Source: Candidatus Mediterraneibacter excrementavium
Lineage (GTDB): Bacteria > Bacillota > Clostridia > Lachnospirales > Lachnospiraceae
DNA length: 59,570 nucleotides
Assembly (NCBI GenBank): GCA_019120275.1
Contig: DWVL01000095.1
Coordinates: 1 to 59,570, forward strand
Direction: 5' to 3'
Part shown: piece after piece, positions 36,532 to 46,236 of the stretch
How the letters are laid out: each line of letters starts with the position of its first letter
Numbering within the stretch: position 1 is the first letter of the stretch
The notes under the pieces: model-generated
Told to the model about the DNA's origin: nothing
What the model saw: the letters and a program-made list of their open reading frames with translations, nothing else
The model's database searches: none
Translations under genes and position numbers: made by a program

Positions 36532-37716
36532 ATGTCTACAAATATCGACCTTTTAGAAAAAACGCTTCCCGTCGCCCCGCTGAAGATCGTTTCAATGGAA
36601 AGCTGCCGGGAACTGGGACGGAAAGTCAATGATTATATCGTTTCTTTCCGCCAGAACACGATCAATGAAGTAACGGAATCCCCCCTGTATGTCAATTACA
36701 AATCAAACAACTACCTTGTGGACTATGACTGCCCCCGTTTCGGTACAGGCGAGGCCAAAGGCGTCCTTCGCGAAACCATCCGGGGAACGGATCTGTTCAT
36801 CATGACGGATGTATGCAATTACAGTCTCACCTATACCGTCAGCGGGCATCTGAATCATATGTCGCCGGACGACCACTATCAGGACCTGAAGCGCATCATC
36901 TCCGCGGCCACGGGAAAAGCACACCGCATCAATGTGATCATGCCTTTCCTCTATGAAAGCCGCCAGCACAAGCGCACCAAACGGGAGTCGCTCGACTGTG
37001 CCCTGGCACTGGAAGAACTGACCGGCATGGGCGTTTCCAATATCATCACCTTTGACGCCCACGATCCCCGGGTCCAGAATGCAATACCCTTAAGCGGTTT
37101 TGACAGTTTCAGCCCGGCATATCAGTTTGTCAAAGCTCTGTTCCGCGCGGTTCCCGACCTTATTCCGGATAAGGACCATCTGATGATCATCAGTCCGGAC
37201 GAAGGGGCCATGCACAGAGCGGTATATCTCTCCAACATTCTGGGCGTGGACATGGGTATGTTCTATAAGCGCCGTGATTACTCCGTGATCGTAAACGGCA
37301 AGAACCCGATCGTCGCACACGAATTTCTCGGCGACGATGTCAACGGCAAAGACGTCGTCATCATCGATGATATGATCTCTTCCGGCGGAAGCATGCTGGA
37401 TGTTGCAAGACAGTTGAAAGAGCGCAACGCAGGCCGTGTATTTGTCTGTACGACTTTTGGCCTTTTCACGGAAGGATTCGATAAATTTGATAAATATTAT
37501 GAAAAAGGATATCTCAACAAGGTGATCACCACCAACCTGACTTACCTTCCGCCCGAACTGTACAGAAAGCCTTACTTTGTGGCGGCTGATATGAGCAAAT
37601 TCCTTGCACTGATCATTGATTCCCTGAATCACGACGTACCGATCGGCACTGTCATGAACCCGACCGATAAGATCCACACGCTTCTGGAAAAACATGCGCA
37701 GGGTGAACGCATCTGA
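36532..37716 (+). CDS. prs: Ribose-phosphate pyrophosphokinase, long divergent form
   Basis: Makes PRPP from ribose-5-phosphate and ATP. The PRPP-binding loop VVIIDDMISSGGSM is clear near residue 282, and the flexible-loop region with PFLYESRQHKRTKRE and TFDAHDP matches the synthetase catalytic core. At 394 residues it is about 80 longer than classic Prs, with extra sequence at both the N-terminus and C-terminus (TVMNPTDKIHTLLEKHAQ). Such long forms occur in Clostridia, often next to a canonical copy elsewhere. AGGAGA precedes the ATG. Terminated at 37742-37778. Confidence 0.87.
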   Translation: MSTNIDLLEKTLPVAPLKIVSMESCRELGRKVNDYIVSFRQNTINEVTESPLYVNYKSNNYLVDYDCPRFGTGEAKGVLRETIRGTDLFIMTDVCNYSLTYTVSGHLNHMSPDDHYQDLKRIISAATGKAHRINVIMPFLYESRQHKRTKRESLDCALALEELTGMGVSNIITFDAHDPRVQNAIPLSGFDSFSPAYQFVKALFRAVPDLIPDKDHLMIISPDEGAMHRAVYLSNILGVDMGMFYKRRDYSVIVNGKNPIVAHEFLGDDVNGKDVVIIDDMISSGGSMLDVARQLKERNAGRVFVCTTFGLFTEGFDKFDKYYEKGYLNKVITTNLTYLPPELYRKPYFVAADMSKFLALIIDSLNHDVPIGTVMNPTDKIHTLLEKHAQGERI

Positions 37717-37741
37717 CTTCAGATCAGTCACAACGCTTCAC

Positions 37742-37778
37742 AAAAAGGACCGGCACACATCTTGTACCGGTCCTTTTT
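37742..37778. terminator. Bidirectional terminator after prs
   Basis: AAAAAGGACCGG (37742-37753) pairs with CCGGTCCTTTTT (37767-37778), with U-tracts on both strands. It separates prs from the converging DUF1653 gene. Confidence 0.85.
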
Positions 37779-37794
37779 CACGCATACAGCAGGA

Positions 37795-38289
37795 TCACCG
37801 CCTCCGTACGCTCTCATATTTTGCTTTTGTCTTCAGGAAGCGCAGGAACGCGGCATAACGCTCCTCGACGGATTCCTGATTTTCGGTAAATTCCAGACTT
37901 TCCGCTGCAGCTGTCAGGAACCGGCTGTCAATCTCGGCCTGATGCTTCTGCAGGAAACGGACGCGCTGATCATTATCATCCAGATCGAGAAAATCCAGGA
38001 TCAGAGAGGTCGTACTTCTGCGCCTCTTCAGATCCGCCACCGTTGCCGCCACATCATCCCGGCACAGTTCGAACCTGTATTTCTGATCCGCATGAGGGTA
38101 TTTCCCCGTATCCAGCACGCTCAGAAAAGATTCGAGAAAGCTTGCATACACACGGCGGGATCCGTCGGCAGTTTCAAATATCACCATATCTTCCCCGGTC
38201 TCTGTACAGACCGCGATGTCAAGGATCCTGTATTTTTTCCCTTTGAAATGACGGTATATATCTCCTTTTTTCGGAATTCTTCTGCCCAT
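37795..38289 (-). CDS. DUF1653 domain protein
   Basis: 164-residue cytoplasmic protein. The first 65 residues are a DUF1653 domain (KKGDIYRHFKGKKYRILDIA, TGEDMVIFE), a small beta-domain of unknown function. The remaining 100 residues are charged and helical with no recognised motif. It starts 30 bases after the ilvA stop and is probably the last gene of the smc-ftsY-ilvA unit, which ends at the prs-side terminator. Confidence 0.8.
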   Translation of the reverse strand: MGRRIPKKGDIYRHFKGKKYRILDIAVCTETGEDMVIFETADGSRRVYASFLESFLSVLDTGKYPHADQKYRFELCRDDVAATVADLKRRRSTTSLILDFLDLDDNDQRVRFLQKHQAEIDSRFLTAAAESLEFTENQESVEERYAAFLRFLKTKAKYESVRRR

Positions 38290-38319
38290 ATGCCTCTCCT
38301 TTCCCTCGCCGGATGAAGA

Positions 38320-39543
38320 TCAGTACAGTTTGGCGCTGATCAGTTTCGGCCTGAACCCGTTTTTTTCAAGCGCATCCAGTATCCGATTCTTGTGCTCTGT
38401 ACCGAAGGCTTCCATTGTGATCCTCAGTTCCACAGCAGCATTCCTGTTCGTGCTGACAAACTGGTTGTGCTCCAGCTTGATGACATTGCCCTGTTCATCG
38501 GCGATCGTCTTCGCCACCTGCACCAGTTCGCCCGGCTTATCCGGAAGCAGCACAGACACAGAGAAGATCCTGTCACGCTGGATCAGCCCGTGCTGTACGA
38601 TGGAGGACATCGTAATGACATCCATGTTTCCGCCGCTCAGGACACAGACCACTTTCTTTCCCTTCAGATCCATCTGCTTCAGGGCTGCTACAGGAAGCAG
38701 GCCGGAATTCTCCACGATCATTTTGTGGTTCTCCACCATATCAAGAAATGCGCCGATCAGCTCGTCATCTTCTACAAGAAGCATATCGTCCACATTTTCC
38801 TGCACATACGGGAATATTTTATCGCCCACAGCCTTCACCGCCGTACCATCGGCGATCGTATCCGCACGATCCAGTTCTATCACTTCCCCTGCATGAAGAG
38901 CTGCTGTCATGCTCGCCGCTTCAGCCGGTTCGACACCGATCACCCGGATCTTGGGATTCAGCATCTTGGCCAGCGTTGCCACCCCGGAGATCAGGCCGCC
39001 TCCGCCCACCGGGACAAGGATATAATCCACTGTGGGAAGTTCCTGCACGATCTCCATCGCGATCGTTCCCTGGCCGGTCGCCACATCCAGATCGTTAAAC
39101 GGATGGACGAATGTATATCCCTCTTTTTCAGCCAGTTCGCACGCATATGCATATGCATCGTCATATACATCCCCGTGAAGGACGACTTCCGCCCCGTAAC
39201 TCTTGGTGCGGTTTACTTTGATCAGCGGAGTCACCGTCGGCATCACGATCACAGCTCTGCATCCGAATTTCTGGGCGGCGAACGCCACACCCTGTGCATG
39301 GTTCCCCGCAGATGCAGTGATCAGTCCGCGAGAGCGTTCTTCCTCTGTCATCGTGCTGATCTTGTAATAGGCTCCGCGGATCTTATAGGCGCCGGAATGC
39401 TGCATATTCTCCGGCTTCAGATAGATCTTTCCGCCGGTCTGCTCGCTTAAATATTCACTCCAGATCAGCTTTGTCGGATTTGTCACCCGTTTGACCAGTT
39501 CGCTGGCCTCTTCAAATTTATCCAGTGTCATCATCTCTATCAA
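38320..39543 (-). CDS. ilvA: Threonine ammonia-lyase
   Basis: PLP enzyme making 2-oxobutanoate and ammonia from threonine. 407 residues: a catalytic domain (about 1-320, with the PLP lysine in SGAYKIRGAYYK, SAGNHAQGVA and the VPVGGGGLISG loop) and one C-terminal ACT domain (about 330-407). The single ACT domain fits the shorter TdcB/clostridial type rather than the two-ACT biosynthetic enzyme. Its ATG overlaps the ftsY stop by four bases, which is odd company for an amino-acid enzyme. Confidence 0.93.
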   Translation of the reverse strand: MIEMMTLDKFEEASELVKRVTNPTKLIWSEYLSEQTGGKIYLKPENMQHSGAYKIRGAYYKISTMTEEERSRGLITASAGNHAQGVAFAAQKFGCRAVIVMPTVTPLIKVNRTKSYGAEVVLHGDVYDDAYAYACELAEKEGYTFVHPFNDLDVATGQGTIAMEIVQELPTVDYILVPVGGGGLISGVATLAKMLNPKIRVIGVEPAEAASMTAALHAGEVIELDRADTIADGTAVKAVGDKIFPYVQENVDDMLLVEDDELIGAFLDMVENHKMIVENSGLLPVAALKQMDLKGKKVVCVLSGGNMDVITMSSIVQHGLIQRDRIFSVSVLLPDKPGELVQVAKTIADEQGNVIKLEHNQFVSTNRNAAVELRITMEAFGTEHKNRILDALEKNGFRPKLISAKLY

Positions 39544-40472
39544 TCCTCTTCTCTGTAGAATAGTGCGTTTACAAACTCGCCGGAATCAAATTTCTGGAGA
39601 TCATCAATGCTTTCTCCCACACCGATGAATTTTACCGGGATGCCCAGTTCCGCCTGGATCGCCACAGCGATCCCTCCTTTGGCGGTCCCGTCCATCTTTG
39701 TCAGGATCACGCCCGTGATATCTGCGGCCTCATTGAACTCTCTGGCCTGTGCAAGCGCATTCTGTCCGGTCGTGGCATCCAGTACGACCAGCGTCTCTCG
39801 GAACGCTTCCGGATACTCCCGGTCGATCACACGATTGATCTTCTTCAGCTCTTCCATCAGGTTTTTCTTGTTATGAAGGCGTCCGGCTGTATCGCACAGA
39901 AGCACGTCGGCCTTTCTTGCTTTGGCCGCGGCCACAGCATCATATACGACTGCAGCAGGATCTGCTCCCTCCTGACCGCCGATCATATCCACACCGGCGC
40001 GGTCCGCCCATTCCTTAAGCTGCTCTCCTGCAGCCGCACGGAATGTGTCCGCAGCGGCGATCATCACTTTCTTGCCCTGACCTTTCAGCTTTCCCGCAAG
40101 CTTGCCGATCGTAGTTGTCTTTCCCACGCCGTTGACACCGATCACAAATACGACTGACGTCTGATTTTCAAATTCATATGCCGTCTCTCCGACGTCCATC
40201 TGCTCACGGATGCTGTCGATCAGCAGCTGTCTGCATTCCGCCGGCTCTTTGATATGCTGTTCACGCACTTTGTCTTTCAGGCTGTCCAGGATATCCATCG
40301 TGGCACGGACGCCAAGATCGCCCATGATCAGTATTTCTTCAAGTTCCTCGTAAAAGTCATCATCGATCCTGGAAAACCCGTGAAAAATACTGTCCATCCC
40401 GGATACGATATTATCTCTGGTCTTTGTCAGTCCGGATACAAGACGTTTAAAAAACCCTTTCTTTTCTTCCAT
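39540..40472 (-). CDS. ftsY: Signal recognition particle receptor FtsY
   Basis: Docks SRP-ribosome complexes at the membrane. 310 residues: a short N domain, then the NG GTPase with GVNGVGKTTTIGKLA (about 113-127), DTAGRLHNK, and TKMDGTAKGG. The acidic A domain of some FtsY proteins is missing, as usual in Firmicutes. It follows smc by 18 bases and overlaps ilvA. Confidence 0.96.
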   Translation of the reverse strand: MEEKKGFFKRLVSGLTKTRDNIVSGMDSIFHGFSRIDDDFYEELEEILIMGDLGVRATMDILDSLKDKVREQHIKEPAECRQLLIDSIREQMDVGETAYEFENQTSVVFVIGVNGVGKTTTIGKLAGKLKGQGKKVMIAAADTFRAAAGEQLKEWADRAGVDMIGGQEGADPAAVVYDAVAAAKARKADVLLCDTAGRLHNKKNLMEELKKINRVIDREYPEAFRETLVVLDATTGQNALAQAREFNEAADITGVILTKMDGTAKGGIAVAIQAELGIPVKFIGVGESIDDLQKFDSGEFVNALFYREED

Positions 40473-40490
40473 TTTCCATCAACCTTTCTG

Positions 40491-43400
40491 CTACTGTTCC
40501 AGTTCATTCTCCAGAAGATCGACCGACACAAGCGTGGATACGCCTTTCTCCTGCATGGTTATACCGTACAGGCGGTCTGCCGAAGACATGGTTCCCCTCC
40601 TGTGAGTGATCACGATGAACTGGGTGTTTTCTGTCAGCTTATGGAGATACCGCGCGAAACGGTCCACATTATTGTCGTCAAGCGCCGCTTCGATCTCATC
40701 CAGAAGACAGAAGGGCGACGGTTTCAGGTTCTGGATCGCAAACAGCAGTGAAATTGCCGTCAGTGCTTTCTCTCCTCCGGAAAGCTGCATCATGTTCTGC
40801 AGCTTTTTGCCCGGCGGCTGTGCAATGATCCGTATGCCTGCTTCAAGGATGTCCTCATCCTCCATCAGCTCCAGCGTGCCCTTTCCGCCACCGAACAGTT
40901 CCCGGAACACAACGTTAAACTCCTCGGAAATCTTCTGAAACTGCTCGGCAAACTGCTTCCTCATGGCGGCATCCAGTTCTTCAATGATCTGTATCAGTGT
41001 CGCCTCTGCTTCAACAAGATCGTCATGCTGGTTTTTCAGGAATCCGTATCGCTCGGACACACTCTTGAAGTCCTCGATCGCATTGACATTGACGTTGCCC
41101 AGTCCGCGTATTTCGCTGCGGAGTGTCTGAATCTGCTTCTTCATATAAGCGAGGTCCGTCAGGTTAACGTCCCGGAGTTCCATGGCCCGGTTGTATGTGA
41201 TCTCGTACTCTTCCCACATGTAATTGATCTGTTTCTCTGAAGAGGCTTCATATGACTCTTTCTGGCTGTTCAGGCGGAAGCACTCTTTGTCAAGGGAAGA
41301 AATATGCTTTGCCAGTTCTTCCCTCATCTTCAGGAAATCTTTGTGGCGCCGGTTCAGTTCATCTCTTTTTTCCGTCTGCGCTTCAATTTCCTGCCCGATT
41401 TCCTTAAAGAGTTCTCCCGAATCCTCGATCGTTTTCTGAAGCTCCCGGATCTGCTCTTCTTTACTTCTTATCTCCCCGGACGCCTGATCCTTATTCTCAT
41501 CAAGTTCTTTCAGTTCTGCCTCAAACTTTTCAGTTTCTTCCCGGATACGTGAAATATTTTCCTCTATAAACGCATGCTGCTGCTCAAATCCGGCAAGTGC
41601 AAGATGGACTTTTTCCGATTCCTTTAACTGTACGCTTTCTTCTTCCTTTTCATCGTCCAGTATGCGCTGCAGTTTCTCGATCGCCTGATTCAGTTCCTGC
41701 TCCAGATTTTCGGAAGTCTCCAGTTCCATCTGGATCGATTCCTCATTTTCCGCGATCCGCTGCAGTTCGCGTTCCAGTTCTGTCTGCTCGGCATGGAAAC
41801 GTTCGCTGCGCTCCTTCGCCTCACGCAGACGGATCTGGGTCTGCTCCACATTCATCTTCTCTGTATTCTCAAGGACAGATGCCTGACGGAGTTCTTTCTG
41901 GATCTCATCAACCGCACTGTAGCAGGCGGCGCGGCTGGACTTCACTTTATTGACATCCTGTTCCAGCGCGTCCATGTCCTTTTTCAGGAGCGCGACTGTT
42001 TTCTCGAACTCTTCGATCTCGCGCCGGCGGCTCAGCAGATTGCTGGAATTCTTAAACGCTCCTCCGGTCATGGAGCCGCCCGGATTGATCAGTTCCCCCT
42101 CCAGTGTCACGATGCGCAGTGACTGACGGTATTTTCTGGAAATGGCAATGCCGTCGTCAATATTCCCGACCACAAGGGTGCGGCCCAGCAGTTGTCCGGC
42201 CAGATCCTCAAATCGTTTCTCTACATGGACCAGCGTATTGGCAAGTCCGATCACACCAGCCTCGTTCAGCGCCTCAGGATTCCGGAGTCCCCCGGTCCCG
42301 TGCATGCCGGTAAGCGGAAGGAACGTAGCCCGTCCGTACTTATTCTGTTTAAGGAAGGCGATCATACGCTTGGCCGTTTCTTCATTATCGGTAACGATAT
42401 TCTGAATACTGCCGCCGAGCGCCGTCTCTATGGCGATCTCATACTCCTTATCCGTTTTGATGATATCGGCGACAACACCGATCAGTCCTTTTTCTTTATC
42501 ACGGTTCGCCATGACCCTGCGGATGCTGTTCCCATACCCGTCATAGCGCTCGGTAATATTCTTCAGAGACTCCAGACGCGACGACTCCCTGTGGTAAGCA
42601 GTCTGTCCGATCCGCAGCTTCTCCTGTTTCTCATCCAGTTCCTTCTGATACGCCTCTATCTTCTGTTCGTTTTCCGCGATCTGTTCATTATACTCCCGGA
42701 TCGTTCCCCGGACTCTGTCCAGTTCGCCCTCGTATTCTTCCAGTCTCTGCAGCAGTCTCTGCGCTTCTTCTGATACTTCGCGGATATTGCCCGCAAGTTC
42801 TTCTCTTCTTGAATGGATCTGATCCTTTGTCGTATCATAATGCTGGATCTTTGCCTTTGTAGACGCGCGGCTTCCGAGGAGATCCATGATCTCCTGCTTC
42901 TTCTCTCCGATGCGCGCCGTGTGCTCGGCGATCCGCGTCTGTACGCTGATCAGTGCGTCCCTGGCTTCTGCATCCCGCTCCGAAGCAGCTTTTAACTGAT
43001 CCTGTATCTCATTCTTTTCCGCCTCAAACGCTTCTCTCTGACTGTCCCTGGCTGTAATTTCAGCATGAATGGCCTTGGCCCGGCTGCCGTAATGTTCATC
43101 ATTCATCCGCGCCGTATTAATCTGTTCTTTCAGGACGTTGATCTGCCCCTCCAGCTGCTGTTTCAGAAGATTCGTCTCGTTAAGCTGGTTCTTGGCAGTC
43201 TCGATCGCGAAGTCGATCTGCTCGACTTCCTCCTCGATCGCTTCATATTCCGCTTTCATTTCCTCATAGCGGCTGTTGGACTCATTCATCTCCTCTTCCG
43301 CTGCGGAATACTTTTCTTCCAGTTCCCTGATCTTCTCACGAAGCCGTTCCTCCTCAAGAAGGAACATGTTGATATCGTAAGTCTTGAGTTCTTCTTTTTT

Positions 43401-44051
43401 CTTCAGATATTCCCTGGCAGTCTCTGCCTGCTTTTCCAGAGGACCGAGCTGTTTCTCCAGTTCCTGGAGGATATCGTTGACACGGGTCAGATTCATCCGT
43501 TCCTCGTCCAGTTTTCTGACTGAAAGATTCTTTCTCCGCTTAAACTTGACAATGCCCGCGGCTTCGTCAAACAGTTCACGGCGTTCTTCCGGCTTGCCGC
43601 TCAGGATTTTATCGATCTGCCCCTGTCCGATGATAGAATACCCCTCTTTGCCGATGCCTGTATCGTAGAACATCTCGTTGATATCTTTCAGCCGGCAGGC
43701 CGCCCCGTTGATCAGGTATTCACTCTCACCCGACCGGTACAGCTTTCTTGTCACCGTTACCTCTTCGAAGTCAACGGGCAGTTTATGGTCGGAATTGTCC
43801 AGAGTGATCGCAACCGACGCGTAACTCAGGGGCCTGCGGTTCTCCGTACCCGAGAAGATCACATCCTGCATCGTGCCCCCTCTGAGCTGTTTGACCCGCT
43901 GCTCTCCAAGCACCCAGCGCACTGCGTCTGCCACATTGCTCTTGCCGCTTCCGTTCGGGCCGACGATCCCCGTAATGCCATTGTGGAAATCAAATTTTAT
44001 CTTATTTGCAAAGGATTTGAATCCCTGCACTTCTATACTCTTTAAGTACAT
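40491..44051 (-). CDS. smc: Chromosome segregation ATPase SMC
   Basis: Condensin core subunit of 1186 residues. The N-terminal head has Walker A GPNGSGKSN (about 32-40), then a long coiled coil, a hinge (about 510-680) with GG.FKNSSNLLSRRRE just after it, a returning coiled coil, and the C-terminal head with signature LSGGEKALTA and Walker B PFCLLDEIEAALDD. Full length, no disruption. It starts seven bases after the rnc stop. AGGG precedes the ATG. Confidence 0.97.
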   Translation of the reverse strand: MYLKSIEVQGFKSFANKIKFDFHNGITGIVGPNGSGKSNVADAVRWVLGEQRVKQLRGGTMQDVIFSGTENRRPLSYASVAITLDNSDHKLPVDFEEVTVTRKLYRSGESEYLINGAACRLKDINEMFYDTGIGKEGYSIIGQGQIDKILSGKPEERRELFDEAAGIVKFKRRKNLSVRKLDEERMNLTRVNDILQELEKQLGPLEKQAETAREYLKKKEELKTYDINMFLLEEERLREKIRELEEKYSAAEEEMNESNSRYEEMKAEYEAIEEEVEQIDFAIETAKNQLNETNLLKQQLEGQINVLKEQINTARMNDEHYGSRAKAIHAEITARDSQREAFEAEKNEIQDQLKAASERDAEARDALISVQTRIAEHTARIGEKKQEIMDLLGSRASTKAKIQHYDTTKDQIHSRREELAGNIREVSEEAQRLLQRLEEYEGELDRVRGTIREYNEQIAENEQKIEAYQKELDEKQEKLRIGQTAYHRESSRLESLKNITERYDGYGNSIRRVMANRDKEKGLIGVVADIIKTDKEYEIAIETALGGSIQNIVTDNEETAKRMIAFLKQNKYGRATFLPLTGMHGTGGLRNPEALNEAGVIGLANTLVHVEKRFEDLAGQLLGRTLVVGNIDDGIAISRKYRQSLRIVTLEGELINPGGSMTGGAFKNSSNLLSRRREIEEFEKTVALLKKDMDALEQDVNKVKSSRAACYSAVDEIQKELRQASVLENTEKMNVEQTQIRLREAKERSERFHAEQTELERELQRIAENEESIQMELETSENLEQELNQAIEKLQRILDDEKEEESVQLKESEKVHLALAGFEQQHAFIEENISRIREETEKFEAELKELDENKDQASGEIRSKEEQIRELQKTIEDSGELFKEIGQEIEAQTEKRDELNRRHKDFLKMREELAKHISSLDKECFRLNSQKESYEASSEKQINYMWEEYEITYNRAMELRDVNLTDLAYMKKQIQTLRSEIRGLGNVNVNAIEDFKSVSERYGFLKNQHDDLVEAEATLIQIIEELDAAMRKQFAEQFQKISEEFNVVFRELFGGGKGTLELMEDEDILEAGIRIIAQPPGKKLQNMMQLSGGEKALTAISLLFAIQNLKPSPFCLLDEIEAALDDNNVDRFARYLHKLTENTQFIVITHRRGTMSSADRLYGITMQEKGVSTLVSVDLLENELEQ

Positions 44052-44058
44052 ATATGCC

Positions 44059-44760
44059 CTACTTTGTCTCTTTTTTGCGCAGTCGCAGTATCGCGTTATA
44101 CGCCGCCTGCTGCTCCGCGGCTTTTTTGCTTCTTCCGCTCCCCTGACCGTAAGCCTTTCCGCCGATCAGGACTTCCACGCGGAAGGACTTGGCATGATCC
44201 GGTCCGTCCTCACCTGTCAGCTGGTAGGAAACCGTTCCTCCTTTTGTCCCCTGCACAATTTCCTGAAGGATCGTTTTACTATCATAAAAGAGTTTTTTGT
44301 CCTCAAGATCCGTAAGTACGAACCTGTGTATGAACTCTTTTGCACTAGTAAAACCACCATCCAGATAGACTGCGCCGATCAGCGCTTCCATGGCGTCCGA
44401 GGTGATCGAATCCCTGAAGCGTCCGCCTGTTGCCTCCTCGCCCTTTCCAAGGAGAAGGTATCCGCCCAGTCCGATATCCCGGGCACACAGAGCCAGCGAG
44501 GGTTCACATACCATGCTCGCCCTTGTCTTTGTCAGTTCTCCCTCCGGTGTATGCGGATATTCCAGAAAAAGATATTCGCTGGAAACAAGTTCCAGCACTG
44601 CGTCTCCGAGAAATTCCAGTCTTTCATTGCACCGTTCCTTCGGAAGATGTTTTTCGTTTGTATAGGAACTGTGCATGACCGCCTGCCTGAGGAGCGAAAA
44701 ATCACGGAATGTATATCCGATCCTTGCTTCCAGTTCCTTTAATCTGCTTTTTTCGTCCAT
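44059..44760 (-). CDS. rnc: Ribonuclease III
   Basis: Cleaves double-stranded RNA in rRNA maturation. 233 residues: an RNase III domain (about 1-155, with the signature ERLEFLGDAVLEL and the later DAMEALIGAVYLD) and a C-terminal double-stranded RNA-binding domain (about 160-230, ending KKAAEQQAAYNAI). The ATG at 44760 gives the normal N-terminus; a longer frame to 44889 runs through the acpP terminator and into acpP. It is followed closely by smc and ftsY, as in many Firmicutes. Confidence 0.95.
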   Translation of the reverse strand: MDEKSRLKELEARIGYTFRDFSLLRQAVMHSSYTNEKHLPKERCNERLEFLGDAVLELVSSEYLFLEYPHTPEGELTKTRASMVCEPSLALCARDIGLGGYLLLGKGEEATGGRFRDSITSDAMEALIGAVYLDGGFTSAKEFIHRFVLTDLEDKKLFYDSKTILQEIVQGTKGGTVSYQLTGEDGPDHAKSFRVEVLIGGKAYGQGSGRSKKAAEQQAAYNAILRLRKKETK

Positions 44761-44806
44761 TGTCTGTTCTCTCTGCCGTCTACATTTTAATATGCTTATG
44801 AAAACG

Positions 44807-44828
44807 AAAAAGCCCGTGTGGGCTTTTT
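44807..44828. terminator. Terminator after acpP
   Basis: AAAAAGCCC (44807-44815), loop GTGT, GGGCTTTTT (44820-44828). It separates acpP from rnc on the minus strand. Confidence 0.8.
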
Positions 44829-44848
44829 CGCAGTTTATGCCTGGATTT

Positions 44849-45085
44849 TTACTTATTATCCACTGCCTTTTTGATCTGATCCACTGCATCCTGAACAGTT
44901 ACGATCTTCTCTGCTTCATCATTGTCGATCTCGATGTCAAATTCTTCTTCGATCCCCATGATGATCTGGAAAATGTCCAGGGAATCAGCCCCCAGATCGT
45001 CCACAAATGTTGTCTCCGGTTTTACCTCGTCTTTCTGTACATTGAGTACGTCCACAATGATCTCCTGAAGTTTTTCAAATTCCAT
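44849..45085 (-). CDS. acpP: Acyl carrier protein
   Basis: Fatty-acid synthesis carrier, 78 residues, acidic. The phosphopantetheine serine is in DLGADSLDI (near residue 37). AAGGAGG lies eight bases before the ATG at 45085; an upstream in-frame ATG at 45106 overlaps that site and is not used. It follows plsX by 27 bases. It is distinct from the Dlt-type carrier at 50.2 kb. Confidence 0.96.
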   Translation of the reverse strand: MEFEKLQEIIVDVLNVQKDEVKPETTFVDDLGADSLDIFQIIMGIEEEFDIEIDNDEAEKIVTVQDAVDQIKKAVDNK

Positions 45086-45112
45086 AATTAAATCCTCCTT
45101 TTTCATTCCTTA

Positions 45113-46126
45113 TTATTCATTTTCTTCCTGAATCGCCAAACGGATCTTCTCATTGATCTGCTGTTCTTTAAATGTCACACACTGGAAAATAGAATTGCAG
45201 ACTTCCTTTGCATCGGAACTTCCGTGGGTCTTAACGACCAGTCCCTTTAGTCCGAGCATCGGGGCTCCGCCGTACTCGCTGGCATCAAAGTCTTTCATGA
45301 CTTTCTTCAGCGCCGGCTTCACCAGAAGTCCGCCGATCTTGCTGCGCAGGTCTGACATCATGCCCTGCTTCACCTTCTTGAGCAGCGCCCCGCCGACCCC
45401 TTCGTATAATTTCAGGATCACATTCCCGACAAACGCTTCGCAGACGATCACATCCGCCATTCCATATGGGATCTCTCTCGCTTCCACACTGCCGATAAAA
45501 TTAATATCCTTACATGCCTTAAGAAGCGGGAACGTCTCTTTTACAAGCGCATTTCCCTTCTCTTCCTCCGCGCCGATATTCACGATACCGACTGTGGGAT
45601 TTTTCTTGCCGACCACGCTTTCCATATAGATGGAACCCATCCGCGCAAACTGTACGAGGTGTGACGGCCGTGCGTCTACATTTGCGCCGCAGTCGATCAG
45701 AAGCGACATGCCGTTCAATGTAGGAAGAAGGGGGGCCAGAGGCGGTCTCTCCACACCTTTGATCCTGCCGACCAGAACCTGTCCGCCTACCAGGACTGCA
45801 CCCGTGCTCCCGGCGGAAACAAATGCATCGGCTTCTCCGTTCTTCACCATTTTCAGTGCGACTACGATCGAAGAATCTTTCTTTCCCCGGATCGCCTTTA
45901 CCGGCGGTTCTGCAGTCTCGATCACTTCCGTGGCATTGACGATGCGTATCTGTTCGGTAGGATACGTATATTTTGCCAGTTCGCTTTTTATGACTTCCTC
46001 CCGCCCCGTCAGCAGAATCTGAATGTCTTTCCTCTGCTGTACGGCCTGGACTGCGCCCCTGACCGTCTCGACGGGAGCATTGTCACCGCCCATCGCATCC
46101 AGAGCGACTCTCGTAATATCAGACAT
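45113..46126 (-). CDS. plsX: Phosphate acyltransferase PlsX
   Basis: Makes acyl-phosphate from acyl-ACP for PlsY. 337 residues, normal length. ALDAMGGDNAP opens the protein, and FVSAGSTGAVLVGG, LIDCGANVDARP, VGIVNIGAEEEKGN and VCEAFVGNVILKLYEG follow in family order. AGGAGG precedes the ATG at 46126. It is followed by acpP, its acyl donor carrier, and has its own promoter at 46155-46183. Confidence 0.96.
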   Translation of the reverse strand: MSDITRVALDAMGGDNAPVETVRGAVQAVQQRKDIQILLTGREEVIKSELAKYTYPTEQIRIVNATEVIETAEPPVKAIRGKKDSSIVVALKMVKNGEADAFVSAGSTGAVLVGGQVLVGRIKGVERPPLAPLLPTLNGMSLLIDCGANVDARPSHLVQFARMGSIYMESVVGKKNPTVGIVNIGAEEEKGNALVKETFPLLKACKDINFIGSVEAREIPYGMADVIVCEAFVGNVILKLYEGVGGALLKKVKQGMMSDLRSKIGGLLVKPALKKVMKDFDASEYGGAPMLGLKGLVVKTHGSSDAKEVCNSIFQCVTFKEQQINEKIRLAIQEENE

Positions 46127-46154
46127 TTTAATTCCTCCTAACACTACTGAACTC

Positions 46155-46183
46155 ATTCTACTGGAAAACATTATAAAAATCAA
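46155..46183 (-). promoter_or_regulatory. Candidate plsX-acpP promoter
   Basis: On the minus strand, TTGATT (46178-46183), 17 bases, TAGAAT (46155-46160). It lies after the rpmF terminator and about 30 bases before plsX. Confidence 0.6.
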
Positions 46184-46188
46184 CAAAA

Positions 46189-46222
46189 AAAAGGCGTAAA
46201 ACACAAAGTTTTTACGCCTTTT
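46189..46222 (-). terminator. Terminator after rpmF
   Basis: AAAAGGCGTAAAA (46189-46201) pairs with TTTTACGCCTTTT; the minus-strand transcript ends in a long U run (46182-46192). It separates yceD-rpmF from plsX-acpP, probably with partial read-through. Confidence 0.8.
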
Positions 46223-46236
46223 ACCTGTGCTTTTGA

